A stretch of DNA of 64,000 nucleotides. It comes from Litchfieldella rifensis. GTDB taxonomy: Bacteria; Pseudomonadota; Gammaproteobacteria; Pseudomonadales; Halomonadaceae. Position numbers and translations under genes: made by a program. Below are positions 51,988 through 60,108 of the stretch, in pieces (the stretch's first letter is position 1; each line of letters opens with the position of its first letter). The notes below the pieces were generated by a model that was not told the DNA's origin, did no database searches, and saw only the letters and a program-made list of their open reading frames with translations. The stretch spans positions 7,632 through 71,631 of the forward strand of contig NZ_JBHRUG010000050.1 of the NCBI RefSeq assembly GCF_042646605.1. Reading direction: 5' to 3'.

Positions 51988-53139
51988 TCAACGAAAGAGA
52001 TAGCGCTCGCCGCCATGCCGGCTTTTACGCTCCAGCCAAGATAGGGCATTGACACTCCAGCACAGCAAGCTGAGAGAGGGGCCCACGACCAACCTCAACA
52101 ACCAGGAGCCCAAATAAAGGCATGGTAACAAGATCAGGGTCCAGCCGAGGAGCAGTACAAGCCAGGTGGGATATCCCAAGGTACGGGCCACCGCCGCCAA
52201 GGTATCGTTGACAAGCGCAGGATGGCGGACAACGAGATAAGCACCGGCAACTGCGACTGGCCATTTGGCATAGCGACCGACACTTATCAGTCCGCTTGCC
52301 GTACTGAAACGACCGGACAACGCCGCACTTCGGCCGGCGATCCCGGCCGATCGAGTGGATACGATGCCCGACCGCCCCACGCGCAACAACTTCACGGCAC
52401 TGACCATGACCGCACCATCGGCGAGTCCCCAGCCGATGTCGCTTGCTCGCACTGCCTGGCCGCTCTGCACCCGCGTCTCGAGCTGGCGAATCCCCCCCGC
52501 GAACAGCGAGTTGACAGCCTCGAGCAGGCGTTCGCTCTGGATCCATTTCACCATGCCTTCGGTACCGACGGTGAACTGGCCCAGAACACCATGCCCCTCG
52601 CGACGAATGAGATTGACTGCATACCAGCCGCGCTGCTCAGGTGTCAGGGTAGGCGAAGCATCAACGGCACCCATAGCCGACCTTGGCGTGCCATTGTCCG
52701 AGGCCTTGTCCTGCCACCAGCGCTGTGCTGCTACCTTTACCGAACGCCATTGATGCGCCGCCGCCTCTCGCAATGCCAGGGTATGCACATCGTGATTCAA
52801 GAAATAATGGATCGGCGGCAGGATGGCCGAGCCATGTTGACGAAGAATGTCCTGGAATTCAGGTTCGGCCCCATATAACGACAAGATCTCGCGTGCCAAG
52901 GCAGGAAACTCGACCAATGCCGCCTCCGCCTTCAGACGCAACAAGTCGTCATGGCGATAATCCAGCAACACTGCCTGCACTTCCAACGGCTCACGCTCGA
53001 GCTGCCCGGCATAACCGGGCAACGCCTCGGCAGCCTGGATGCGTATCAGTCGCTCCTCCATTGCCATGGGCTGACTGGCGAGACTGAACAAGACAGCCGC
53101 AAGCACTGCGATTCCCAGAACATAGGCAAACTTTTTCAT
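51988..53139 (-). CDS. Predicted membrane protein of unknown function
   Basis: A 383-residue protein beginning with a signal peptide or membrane anchor (MKKFAYVLGIAVLAAVLFSLASQPMA). A helical, charged periplasmic region of about 260 residues follows, and two to three membrane segments lie near residues 285-355 before a basic C-terminus (WLERKSRHGGERYLF). I recognise no family. Divergent from the large GGDEF-EAL gene. Confidence 0.7.
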   Translation of the reverse strand: MKKFAYVLGIAVLAAVLFSLASQPMAMEERLIRIQAAEALPGYAGQLEREPLEVQAVLLDYRHDDLLRLKAEAALVEFPALAREILSLYGAEPEFQDILRQHGSAILPPIHYFLNHDVHTLALREAAAHQWRSVKVAAQRWWQDKASDNGTPRSAMGAVDASPTLTPEQRGWYAVNLIRREGHGVLGQFTVGTEGMVKWIQSERLLEAVNSLFAGGIRQLETRVQSGQAVRASDIGWGLADGAVMVSAVKLLRVGRSGIVSTRSAGIAGRSAALSGRFSTASGLISVGRYAKWPVAVAGAYLVVRHPALVNDTLAAVARTLGYPTWLVLLLGWTLILLPCLYLGSWLLRLVVGPSLSLLCWSVNALSWLERKSRHGGERYLFR

Positions 53140-53312
53140 GGCTCTCTCCTATCGAGATGCCTCGACGTCCAGCCCACTGCAATCGGCATGACCATGGCAA
53201 CACTTTGACGATAGCGGCAGGCACGGCTAACGAACGAAGACTTTGTCACTGCTATAAGGCATTATCGGCACTTATTCGAAAATGTTTAACTACACAGCAT
53301 AGGCTGACGGCA

Positions 53313-56231
53313 ATGCCTGCTGAATATCTTCAACTTTGCCGACCAGCCGCCGATATGACGGTTACGATGCCCGGGAGGGCACAGCTTCGATCAACCGATA
53401 GAGCGCCATTGCCCGCGATGCACATGACAGCACAGGAAGCGTTTCGGTCGTTGGCCGACTGCATGACATTGGAGTCCAGTGAGGCCTTCTTTGCCCACCT
53501 CGTGGAGCGTCTGGCCGACATCCTCTGCGTGAACCATGCGTTGGTGGCACGCATACTGCCCGACGGGCATCACGCCAGCACTCTCGCGGTATGGTCCCAT
53601 AACAAGCAGTGCGACAATTTCACTTATCCCCTGGCCAACACGCCCTGTGAGCAGGTAATCGGCAAGCGCGCCTGCTTCTTTCCCAGCAGGGTCTGCGAAC
53701 ACTTCCCCCATGATACCATCCTCCTGGAACTGGGGGCCGAAGCCTACCTGGGCATTCCCATGTTTGGCCCGGATGGCCAACCCCATGGCTTGTTGGCGAT
53801 TCTCAACGACCAGCCCATGGATAACGCGGGACTCGCCGAGGAAGTGCTGCGCATCGCGGCAGCCAGAGGCGGAGCCGAACTGGCCCACCAGGATGCCGAA
53901 AAACAGCGCGAACGCCATGAGCGAGAGCTGGTCGCCAGCAACCGTGCCCTGACCCTGTTCAGCCGCTGCAATGAAATGCTCGTCCATGCCGATCATGAAG
54001 ACACATTATTGCAGGATATCTGCCGGCTGGCTGTGGACATCGGCGGTTACCGCATGGCCTGGGTCGGTTACGCTCAGGATGATGGCCACAGGCCCATCAC
54101 CCCCCGAGCCAGTGCTGGTGCCGTCGACAACTACCTGGACGGGATTTCCCTGAGCTGGTCCGAAACCCATCCCCATGGCCAAGGGCCGTCAGGCAAGTCC
54201 ATACGTAGTGGCGAACCTCAGTTCGTTGACGACCTGGCCAACGATCCCAGTTGCGTTCCCTGGGTCGATGCCGCCTTATCCCACGGCTATCACGGCATCA
54301 TCAGCCTGCCACTCAAGAACTCGGATTCGACATTCGGTGTACTGGTGCTGTATCAGGCTGCGACCGATCCCATCACCGACGACGAACGCCGCTTGCTCAG
54401 CGAACTGGCCAACGATCTTGCCTTCGGTATCGACATCTTGCGTGCACGACAGCGGCAACAGCGCATTCAACACGCGGTGGTGCAGATCTCCACCGCCGTG
54501 ACGCCACGCAGCGGCGATGCCTACTTCCTTCAGCTCTGCGAGCATATGGCCAGTGCGCTGGGTGCCGATGCCAGCTTCATGGCCCGCATCCTCGCCTCTC
54601 CTCCCCAAGCGGTCGAGCCACTGGCTGCGATAATCGAGGGGAAGCAAGTGGAGAACACCTGTTACGATCTGACCGGCACACTCTGTGAGCGAACGCTTCG
54701 CGACGGTGCATTGCTGGTCAATAGCTGTTCTGTAGAGGACGTGTCGTCCTCCTCACGGGACGCATTGCATTGGGTCAAGGCCTACGCCGGACAACGTCTC
54801 GACAATTCCTCAGGAGAACCCATCGGCTTATTGACGGTCTTGTTCCGCAAACCTATCGAAGACATCGAATTCGTCACCTCGATCCTGCAGATATTCGCCG
54901 CGGGTGCCGCTGCCGAATTGCAGCGTCAGAGCAGCGAGGCTCACATAAGGCGTCTAGCCTACACCGATGCATCGACACAGCTACCCAATCGCATGGCTTT
55001 CCGGGAACATCTCGATAGCGCCTTACTACAAGCCCCAAACCAGCTGGCCTTACTGCTGCTCGATCTCAGTCGATTCAAGGAAATCAACGACATCCACGGA
55101 CATGACGTCGGCGATCTCATCCTGGCCAACGTCGCCAAGCGCTTGAAACACAGCTTGGAGGCTAACGAGTTTCTCGCCCGGCTGGGTGGCGATGAATTCG
55201 TGGTGGTGCTCACGGAAACCGATTCGCAAGCGGCTATTCAATGCGCACGCCGTTTACAAGCGGCGCTTGTCCCCCCCTTCATCGTCAGGGATCAAGCCTT
55301 CAGCCTGGAAGCCGGCATCGGCATCGCCTTCTATCCCGATCATGCGTCATCTGCCAGCGAATTGTTGCAACACACCGATATCGCCATGCACCAAGCCAAG
55401 CAACAAGCCTCCCGCTATTGCCAATACCAACCGGTCATGGGCCACAATATGGCCTCTCGCCTAGGCATGGCCAGACGCCTTGCCGACGCCATCGACCAGG
55501 ACCGCTTGCAGCTTTACTACCAGGCCCAAGTGGACCTGGTCAGCGGAGACCTGATCGGCGCGGAGGCCCTGTGTCGCTGGCATGATGACGAACTCGGCTG
55601 GGTCAGCCCGGGCGTTTTCATTCCCCTGGCCGAAGAGCGCGGCATGATTGGACGTCTCGGCAACTGGGTCATCGAAGCCAGTTGCCGACAGCTCGCCGCC
55701 TGGCGATACCAGGGCCTTCATCTCTCGGGACAACTGGCGATCAATGTCGCCACCCAACAGCTCGACGATCAACGCTTGATGCACACGCTGACTCAGGCGG
55801 CGAAAAAGTACGATATCGCCCCACGCCAATTGTCATTGGAGCTCACCGAAAGCAGTTTCATGACCGACCCCGAGCAAGCTATCTCCATGACCGATGCCCT
55901 CAAGTCGCATGGGTTCGGCTTGGCCATCGACGATTTTGGCACCGGCTACTCTTCACTGGCACACCTCAAGCGTTTCGCTGCCGACAAGATCAAGATCGAC
56001 ATGTCCTTCGTTCGTGACATGCTGACGGATCCCAGCGATCACGCCATCGTCAAGACCATTATCGCCATGGCACAGAACCTGGACCTGGAAACCATTGCCG
56101 AGGGCATCGAGACAGCCGAGCAGGTCGAAGCCTTGCAGGCGCTTGGTTGCCACCAGGCACAAGGGTTTTTCTTCTCGCGCCCGCAATCCGCCGAGCATTT
56201 CGCCAGTCAATGGCTCGGCTCATCTTGCTGA
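53313..56231 (+). CDS. GAF-GAF-GAF-GGDEF-EAL cyclic-di-GMP protein
   Basis: About 972 residues with three GAF-like sensor domains (roughly 30-190, 225-380 and 390-560), a GGDEF domain with intact LARLGGDEF (near residue 625) and an EAL domain with GAEALCRW (near 748) and DDFGTGYSSL. No membrane segment, so a cytoplasmic sensor that may both make and degrade c-di-GMP. The start is uncertain; the ATG at 53313 and another at 53355 are both plausible, while the frame opens at 53157. It is a paralogue of the protein at 60109-62484, which has one GAF fewer. The two lie on opposite strands around the toxin-antitoxin and flagellin genes. Confidence 0.9.
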   Translation: MPAEYLQLCRPAADMTVTMPGRAQLRSTDRAPLPAMHMTAQEAFRSLADCMTLESSEAFFAHLVERLADILCVNHALVARILPDGHHASTLAVWSHNKQCDNFTYPLANTPCEQVIGKRACFFPSRVCEHFPHDTILLELGAEAYLGIPMFGPDGQPHGLLAILNDQPMDNAGLAEEVLRIAAARGGAELAHQDAEKQRERHERELVASNRALTLFSRCNEMLVHADHEDTLLQDICRLAVDIGGYRMAWVGYAQDDGHRPITPRASAGAVDNYLDGISLSWSETHPHGQGPSGKSIRSGEPQFVDDLANDPSCVPWVDAALSHGYHGIISLPLKNSDSTFGVLVLYQAATDPITDDERRLLSELANDLAFGIDILRARQRQQRIQHAVVQISTAVTPRSGDAYFLQLCEHMASALGADASFMARILASPPQAVEPLAAIIEGKQVENTCYDLTGTLCERTLRDGALLVNSCSVEDVSSSSRDALHWVKAYAGQRLDNSSGEPIGLLTVLFRKPIEDIEFVTSILQIFAAGAAAELQRQSSEAHIRRLAYTDASTQLPNRMAFREHLDSALLQAPNQLALLLLDLSRFKEINDIHGHDVGDLILANVAKRLKHSLEANEFLARLGGDEFVVVLTETDSQAAIQCARRLQAALVPPFIVRDQAFSLEAGIGIAFYPDHASSASELLQHTDIAMHQAKQQASRYCQYQPVMGHNMASRLGMARRLADAIDQDRLQLYYQAQVDLVSGDLIGAEALCRWHDDELGWVSPGVFIPLAEERGMIGRLGNWVIEASCRQLAAWRYQGLHLSGQLAINVATQQLDDQRLMHTLTQAAKKYDIAPRQLSLELTESSFMTDPEQAISMTDALKSHGFGLAIDDFGTGYSSLAHLKRFAADKIKIDMSFVRDMLTDPSDHAIVKTIIAMAQNLDLETIAEGIETAEQVEALQALGCHQAQGFFFSRPQSAEHFASQWLGSSC

Positions 56232-56245
56232 CTCACCAATCGGAA

Positions 56246-56265
56246 GTTACACTTTTAAGTGTAAC
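56246..56265. promoter_or_regulatory. Palindromic operator before the first toxin-antitoxin module
   Basis: GTTACACTT-TT-AAGTGTAAC, a perfect nine-base inverted repeat with a two-base centre, 22 bases before the antitoxin ATG. Phd-type antitoxins repress their own promoters by binding such sites. Confidence 0.7.
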
Positions 56266-56287
56266 CTACACCACGACGAGACAGATC

Positions 56288-56551
56288 ATGCAAGCCACGA
56301 CCAAGGATTTGCGCCTTCGCACACGTGAGTTGCTCGCCGCCACGGCCAGGGGTGAAGAAGTCGTGATTACCTATCGGGGCAAGCGTTGCGTCAAGTTGGT
56401 AGCCTACGAGGAAGCCACCACGCATCGCATCTCGCACCATCAACGCAACCCCGCCTTTGGCCTCTGGCGTGACCGGAATGAAACCAGCGTGAACGACGAA
56501 GTGCGCAAATTACGCCAACCGCGCCACTTCACGCCACAGGATGACACCTGA
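56288..56551 (+). CDS. Phd/YefM-family antitoxin
   Basis: An 87-residue antitoxin: the N-terminal DNA-binding part MQATTKDLRLRTRELLAATARGEEVVITYRGKRCVKLVAYEE is typical of Phd/YefM, and the C-terminal tail (LWRDRNETSVNDEVRKLRQPRHF) would wrap the toxin. Start ATG at 56288 just after the palindrome. The stop overlaps the toxin start (TGATG). Confidence 0.88.
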   Translation: MQATTKDLRLRTRELLAATARGEEVVITYRGKRCVKLVAYEEATTHRISHHQRNPAFGLWRDRNETSVNDEVRKLRQPRHFTPQDDT

Positions 56552-56928
56552 TGTTGATCGACACGGATGTCCTGATCTGGAACTTGCGCGGCAACGACAA
56601 TGCGGCCGTCCTGCTTGACGAACACCGCGGCTTTTCGATTTCTGCTGTCACTTATATGGAGCTACTGCAAGGGCTGCGTGATAAAGCAGAGATGCGTGCC
56701 TTGCGGCAGGCATTGCACTTTTGGGAAGCAGAGATCATCGCCATCGAGCGCGATATTTCCGCTAGAGCGATGTTTCTGGTGGAAGAGCATGCCTTGAGCC
56801 ATGGAATGCAAATGGCTGATGCCTTGATTGCCGCCACTGCCCTGCACCTAGGCGATATTCTGATTACCGCCAATGATCGACATTATCGTCATATCGATGG
56901 ATTGGAAATCGACATCTTTCGACCGTAG
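56551..56928 (+). CDS. PIN-domain toxin (VapC-like ribonuclease)
   Basis: A 125-residue PIN-domain protein. The acidic residues expected at the active site are visible in MLIDTDVLIW, SAVTYMELLQGL (Glu), MADALIAATAL and TANDRHY. Predicted endoribonuclease cutting tRNA or other RNA when freed from its antitoxin. Translationally coupled to the antitoxin. Confidence 0.88.
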   Translation: MLIDTDVLIWNLRGNDNAAVLLDEHRGFSISAVTYMELLQGLRDKAEMRALRQALHFWEAEIIAIERDISARAMFLVEEHALSHGMQMADALIAATALHLGDILITANDRHYRHIDGLEIDIFRP

Positions 56929-56935
56929 TTAAGTA

Positions 56936-57136
56936 TCACTCACCTCCCTGCAACATCGCCTGCGTATAGTGCCACTGGTCCCTCACTGCTTTGGCATAGA
57001 TTTCATGTAGCTTGTCGTAGTCATCCGGCATCCGCTCATCCATGTCGGTGGCTTCGAAGCGCTCCATGGTCGCACGGGCGTCGTCGATCACACCCTGTAG
57101 CTCATCGATCACTTGTTGATGTTCAACCTCCATCAT
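56936..57136 (-). CDS. Small helical protein of unknown function
   Basis: A 66-residue, mainly helical and acidic protein (MMEVEHQQVIDELQGVIDDARATMERFEATDMDERMPDDYDKLHEIYAKAV...). No family recognised. Lies on the same strand downstream of the 57190 gene and flagellin, and ends eight bases from the toxin gene of the opposite strand. Confidence 0.6.
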   Translation of the reverse strand: MMEVEHQQVIDELQGVIDDARATMERFEATDMDERMPDDYDKLHEIYAKAVRDQWHYTQAMLQGGE

Positions 57137-57189
57137 ATCAGTACGCTCCTCGATGACCGATTTTCTGAATCAATTGACCTCATGCACTA

Positions 57190-57534
57190 TTATATCTGCA
57201 ACACTTGAGCACGGCGATAAAGCTGTTTAGCGCTTTCGACTGCGAAGCGCTCATGCTGATCGAGCTTCAGTGTCACGCCAGCACGTCCACTAGTAGTGAG
57301 CGCTTCTTCTACTTCCCTGGCGTAGCGCTTCAGAAGATGGTCAAAATTCATTTGGATCATGGTGATTTCCAATTCGAATTCGATCTGCTGATTTCTTCGA
57401 TAGTTGCGTTCTTCCTCGGATTCTACCTGGTTTACCAGTTCGCCTAGTGTGTTGTGGGCAAGATCCTCCGTGGCTTGCAGCTTGGGAAGCAGATCGTGGA
57501 CAAGTTCGCGAGCGGATATCTTGTCGTCAGCCAT
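57190..57534 (-). CDS. Coiled-coil-like protein of unknown function downstream of flagellin
   Basis: A 114-residue, almost fully helical, charged protein (MADDKISARELVHDLLPKLQATEDLAHNTL...) with heptad-like spacing. Chosen start is the ATG at 57534; the open frame runs further upstream through the flagellin terminator and is not coding there. It sits where fliD or fliS might be expected but resembles neither. Confidence 0.62.
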   Translation of the reverse strand: MADDKISARELVHDLLPKLQATEDLAHNTLGELVNQVESEEERNYRRNQQIEFELEITMIQMNFDHLLKRYAREVEEALTTSGRAGVTLKLDQHERFAVESAKQLYRRAQVLQI

Positions 57535-57554
57535 CACCTTCACTTGGTTGCGGT

Positions 57555-57586
57555 AAAAAAACAGGCCCCCAATTGGGAGCCTGTTC
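57555..57586 (-). terminator. Rho-independent terminator of flagellin
   Basis: On the minus strand AACAGGC-TCCCAATTGGGG-GCCTGTT forms a stem followed by T7. It lies about 65 bases after the fliC stop, a good intrinsic terminator. Confidence 0.88.
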
Positions 57587-57649
57587 GTTTCCAGGGTCTG
57601 GGAAAACCTTGCCGCTAATTCCCTCAACCCTGTTCTGCCATGTTGCCTA

Positions 57650-58894
57650 TTAGCCCAGCAGAGACAGCACGTTCTGCGGCACCTGGTTGGCCTGGGCCAG
57701 AACCGAAGTACCCGCCTGCTGCAGAATCTGCGCGCGGGTCATGTTGGCCACTTCCACTGCGTAGTCGGCGTCTTCGATGCGCGAACGAGCGGCTGAGAGG
57801 TTAGTTTCGTTGGTCTGCAGATTAGTGATAGCAGACTCGAAACGGTTCTGGACGGCACCCAGATCAGAGCGAAGATTATCGACTTTGCTCAAAGCTTGGT
57901 CAAGATTCTCAAGAGGATTGCTAGTAGCACCAGACTTCAAGCTATCGGCGGTAAGCTCAGTGCCATCAACAGCAAATGTGGCAACACCGGCCGCAATTGT
58001 TGCCTCTTGCGGATCAAGAGCAACATAAAACGTCTTAGCAGCACCATCAGCTTCAATCTCAATACCTTGGTTTGCCAAGGTCTGAGCAGCTGCTTCACCT
58101 GCTGCATCTGCTGCAAGAGTAATGCTTACTTCAGCATACCAATTGCCATTAGCGTCGACTTGGGCCTTATTAGTTGAAGTATCAGCAATAGTGACACTAC
58201 CATTACCACTTAAACCCAGTGAATCCTGAAGATCCGCTGAAAAGTTATTCATAGCGGTATCGGTAACGGAAGTAGACTCGCCATATGCTTCCTTCATCGC
58301 AGCGGTAGGCCCACCCGTCTGTGCAATTAACTGAAGCCCGGCAGTAACCGTATCAGTATCAGCTGGACCAGAAACATTGAAAGTACTAACTCCCAAAGTG
58401 GCTGCAGTGATTTCCTCAAGGTTGACAGTGATAGATTCACCATCATTGGCGCCAACCTGGATTTTCAAGCCTTGATCACTAGCTAGGACCTTGGTTCCAT
58501 TAAAGTCGGTCTGATCGGAAATTCGATCGATTTCTGAAAGACGCTGGCCAATTTCTGCCTGAATCGAGTTCAGGTCATCTTGAGAGTTGGTACCATTCTG
58601 CGCCTGAACTGCCAGCTCGCGGATACGCTGCAGGTTATCGTTGACCTGGTTGAGCGCGCCTTCAGCGGTCTGTGCCACAGAGATACCGTCGTTAGCGTTA
58701 CGCTGCGCCTGGGAAAGACCGGTGATCTGACTGGTCATGCGGTTGGCGATGGCCTGACCGGCGGCGTCGTCCTTGGCGCTGTTGATGCGCAGGCCGGAGG
58801 ACAGGCGCTCCATGGCGGTAGCCAGGGAGTTCTGCGATTTCTGCAGGTTGGCCTGGCCGATCATCGAGGTGATGTTGGTATTGATCACTGACAT
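57650..58894 (-). CDS. fliC: Flagellin
   Basis: Filament subunit of the flagellum, 414 residues. The N-terminal D0/D1 part (MSVINTNITSMIGQANLQKSQNSLATAMERLSSGLRINSAKDDAAGQAIANRM) and C-terminal D1/D0 part (NLSAARSRIEDADYAVEVANMTRAQILQQAGTSVLAQANQVPQNVLSLL) are conserved. The central 200 residues are Thr/Ala/Asp-rich, of lower G+C, and are the variable surface-exposed region. A sigma-28 promoter lies upstream and a terminator downstream, so it is a single-gene unit. The other flagellar genes are not beside it. Confidence 0.97.
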   Translation of the reverse strand: MSVINTNITSMIGQANLQKSQNSLATAMERLSSGLRINSAKDDAAGQAIANRMTSQITGLSQAQRNANDGISVAQTAEGALNQVNDNLQRIRELAVQAQNGTNSQDDLNSIQAEIGQRLSEIDRISDQTDFNGTKVLASDQGLKIQVGANDGESITVNLEEITAATLGVSTFNVSGPADTDTVTAGLQLIAQTGGPTAAMKEAYGESTSVTDTAMNNFSADLQDSLGLSGNGSVTIADTSTNKAQVDANGNWYAEVSITLAADAAGEAAAQTLANQGIEIEADGAAKTFYVALDPQEATIAAGVATFAVDGTELTADSLKSGATSNPLENLDQALSKVDNLRSDLGAVQNRFESAITNLQTNETNLSAARSRIEDADYAVEVANMTRAQILQQAGTSVLAQANQVPQNVLSLLG

Positions 58895-58979
58895 GATAAT
58901 GTCCTTCCTATTTTTGAGGGCTCCATTGGCGGACCGCGAGGGGGGCCTGCCACAACGGCGCCGTTGGCCGTTACCCTAT

Positions 58980-59006
58980 CTATCGGAAGTTGTCAGCGAA
59001 GCTTTA
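58980..59006 (-). promoter_or_regulatory. Sigma-28 (FliA) promoter of fliC
   Basis: On the minus strand TAAAGCTT - 11 bases - TCCGATAG, close to the FliA consensus TAAAGTTT-N11-GCCGATAA and with the exact spacing, 86 bases upstream of the flagellin start. Confidence 0.85.
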
Positions 59007-59075
59007 GGGTGAAAGGGAAAAAATCTAGCGGGAAGGTAGAAGAGCGGCGCGACGCGCCTGGAAGAAGGAAGATGC

Positions 59076-59474
59076 TCACCACAGCCACTTGATATGCGGA
59101 TAGGCTTGGATCTTGCCGTCTGCCGTCAGCAGGCAGGCATTGAGTTCCCGCGCCAGTGCAACTATCAGCCTATCCGCAGGGTCGGGATGGAAGCTTCCCG
59201 GCAGGCGAGTGGATTGCACGGCGACATGCGGTGTAATGGGCACATACGCCACCCTATCGATACGCTCCACCGTTTCTAGCCACTCGTCAAGGTCCATGCT
59301 GAGGACAAGGCGCCCTTTTTCGATCAGCATGGCGATCTCCCACACCGAGATCGCGGAGATCAGGATATCGCCCTGATTGTCGATTTCCTGTTCGATGGCC
59401 TGCCGAGCAGTAGGTGACAGCCTGGTATCGCCATTCACCCACCAGATCAGGATGTGAGTATCGAGCACGATCAT
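59076..59474 (-). CDS. PIN-domain toxin (VapC-like ribonuclease), second module
   Basis: A 132-residue PIN protein with MIVLDTHILIWW, SAISVWEIAML, DPADRLIVALARE and LLTADGKI, the four acidic positions of the family. The start overlaps the antitoxin stop (ATGA). Different subgroup from the toxin at 56551 (low similarity), so the modules were probably acquired separately. Confidence 0.88.
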   Translation of the reverse strand: MIVLDTHILIWWVNGDTRLSPTARQAIEQEIDNQGDILISAISVWEIAMLIEKGRLVLSMDLDEWLETVERIDRVAYVPITPHVAVQSTRLPGSFHPDPADRLIVALARELNACLLTADGKIQAYPHIKWLW

Positions 59475-59707
59475 GTAAGCGCTTCCCAGTCGCCTTCAGC
59501 TACGCTCTCGAAAGGCGCGTCGTAGTGAAGCACCGCGCCCTTGAGGCGCTCGAGAGGCGACTGGCTAGTAGGCGCCTTGTATTTACGGACCACCAGGCTG
59601 GGGCGCCCATGGTCAGTAATGATCACTTCGCCGTCGCTGGCTTCGAGCTCACGGAAGATCTCCAAGGCGTGGGCCTTGAATTTCGATTTGGATATTTCGG
59701 TTTTCAT
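59471..59707 (-). CDS. Phd/YefM-family antitoxin, second module
   Basis: A 78-residue antitoxin from the ATG at 59707 (MKTEISKSKFKAHALEIFRELEASDGEVIITDHGRPSLVVRKYK), the classic Phd/YefM pattern, with a toxin-binding C-terminal tail. An ATG at 59740 is in frame but would place the start within the repeat that is probably the operator. Confidence 0.88.
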   Translation of the reverse strand: MKTEISKSKFKAHALEIFRELEASDGEVIITDHGRPSLVVRKYKAPTSQSPLERLKGAVLHYDAPFESVAEGDWEALT

Positions 59708-59728
59708 ATAGTAGATGTCTCGGCAAAC

Positions 59729-59753
59729 GACCATAGTCATATAACCATGGTCA
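59729..59753. promoter_or_regulatory. Repeat upstream of the second toxin-antitoxin module
   Basis: ACCATAGTCA (59730) and ACCATGGTCA (59744) form a direct repeat with 14-base spacing, and GACCAT / ATGGTC form an inverted repeat across the same segment. About 25 bases upstream of the antitoxin start, a reasonable candidate for its autoregulatory site. Confidence 0.4.
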
Positions 59754-59873
59754 ATTATAGCTGAGAAACAGCCACCTGAAAACCGGCTGCATGTCTCGAT
59801 ACGCTAGGAAAGGCATCGCGTCCCGGCTCCCCGAGAAGTACCCTTTAGAAAAGATCGGAAACGTACCCCACTC

Positions 59874-60098
59874 ATGCCCAGTATCGACGTGGTCATCAGA
59901 CTGACCCAGGAAGAATGCCTGGCCCACTATGAGGGCCGGGCGCAGAACGTGCTGGCTCATAGCCTGGATGGTCGGCGGGTGATATTTCCCGCCACAGCGT
60001 TGAGACGCATCGTCGGTCGCGATGGGGTCGATGGCGTCTATCGGTTGAGCTATAGCGACAGCGGCAAGTTCGAGTCGATCGTGCGACTTCACCGCTGA
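59874..60098 (+). CDS. DUF2835 family protein
   Basis: A 74-residue protein matching DUF2835: MPSIDVVIRLTQEECLAHYEGRAQNVLAHSLDGRRVIFPATALRRIVGRDGVDGVYRL. The function is unknown. Lies between the second toxin-antitoxin module and the second GGDEF-EAL gene, converging on the latter with ten bases between stops. Confidence 0.85.
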   Translation: MPSIDVVIRLTQEECLAHYEGRAQNVLAHSLDGRRVIFPATALRRIVGRDGVDGVYRLSYSDSGKFESIVRLHR

Positions 60099-60108
60099 CG
60101 CCCGACTC

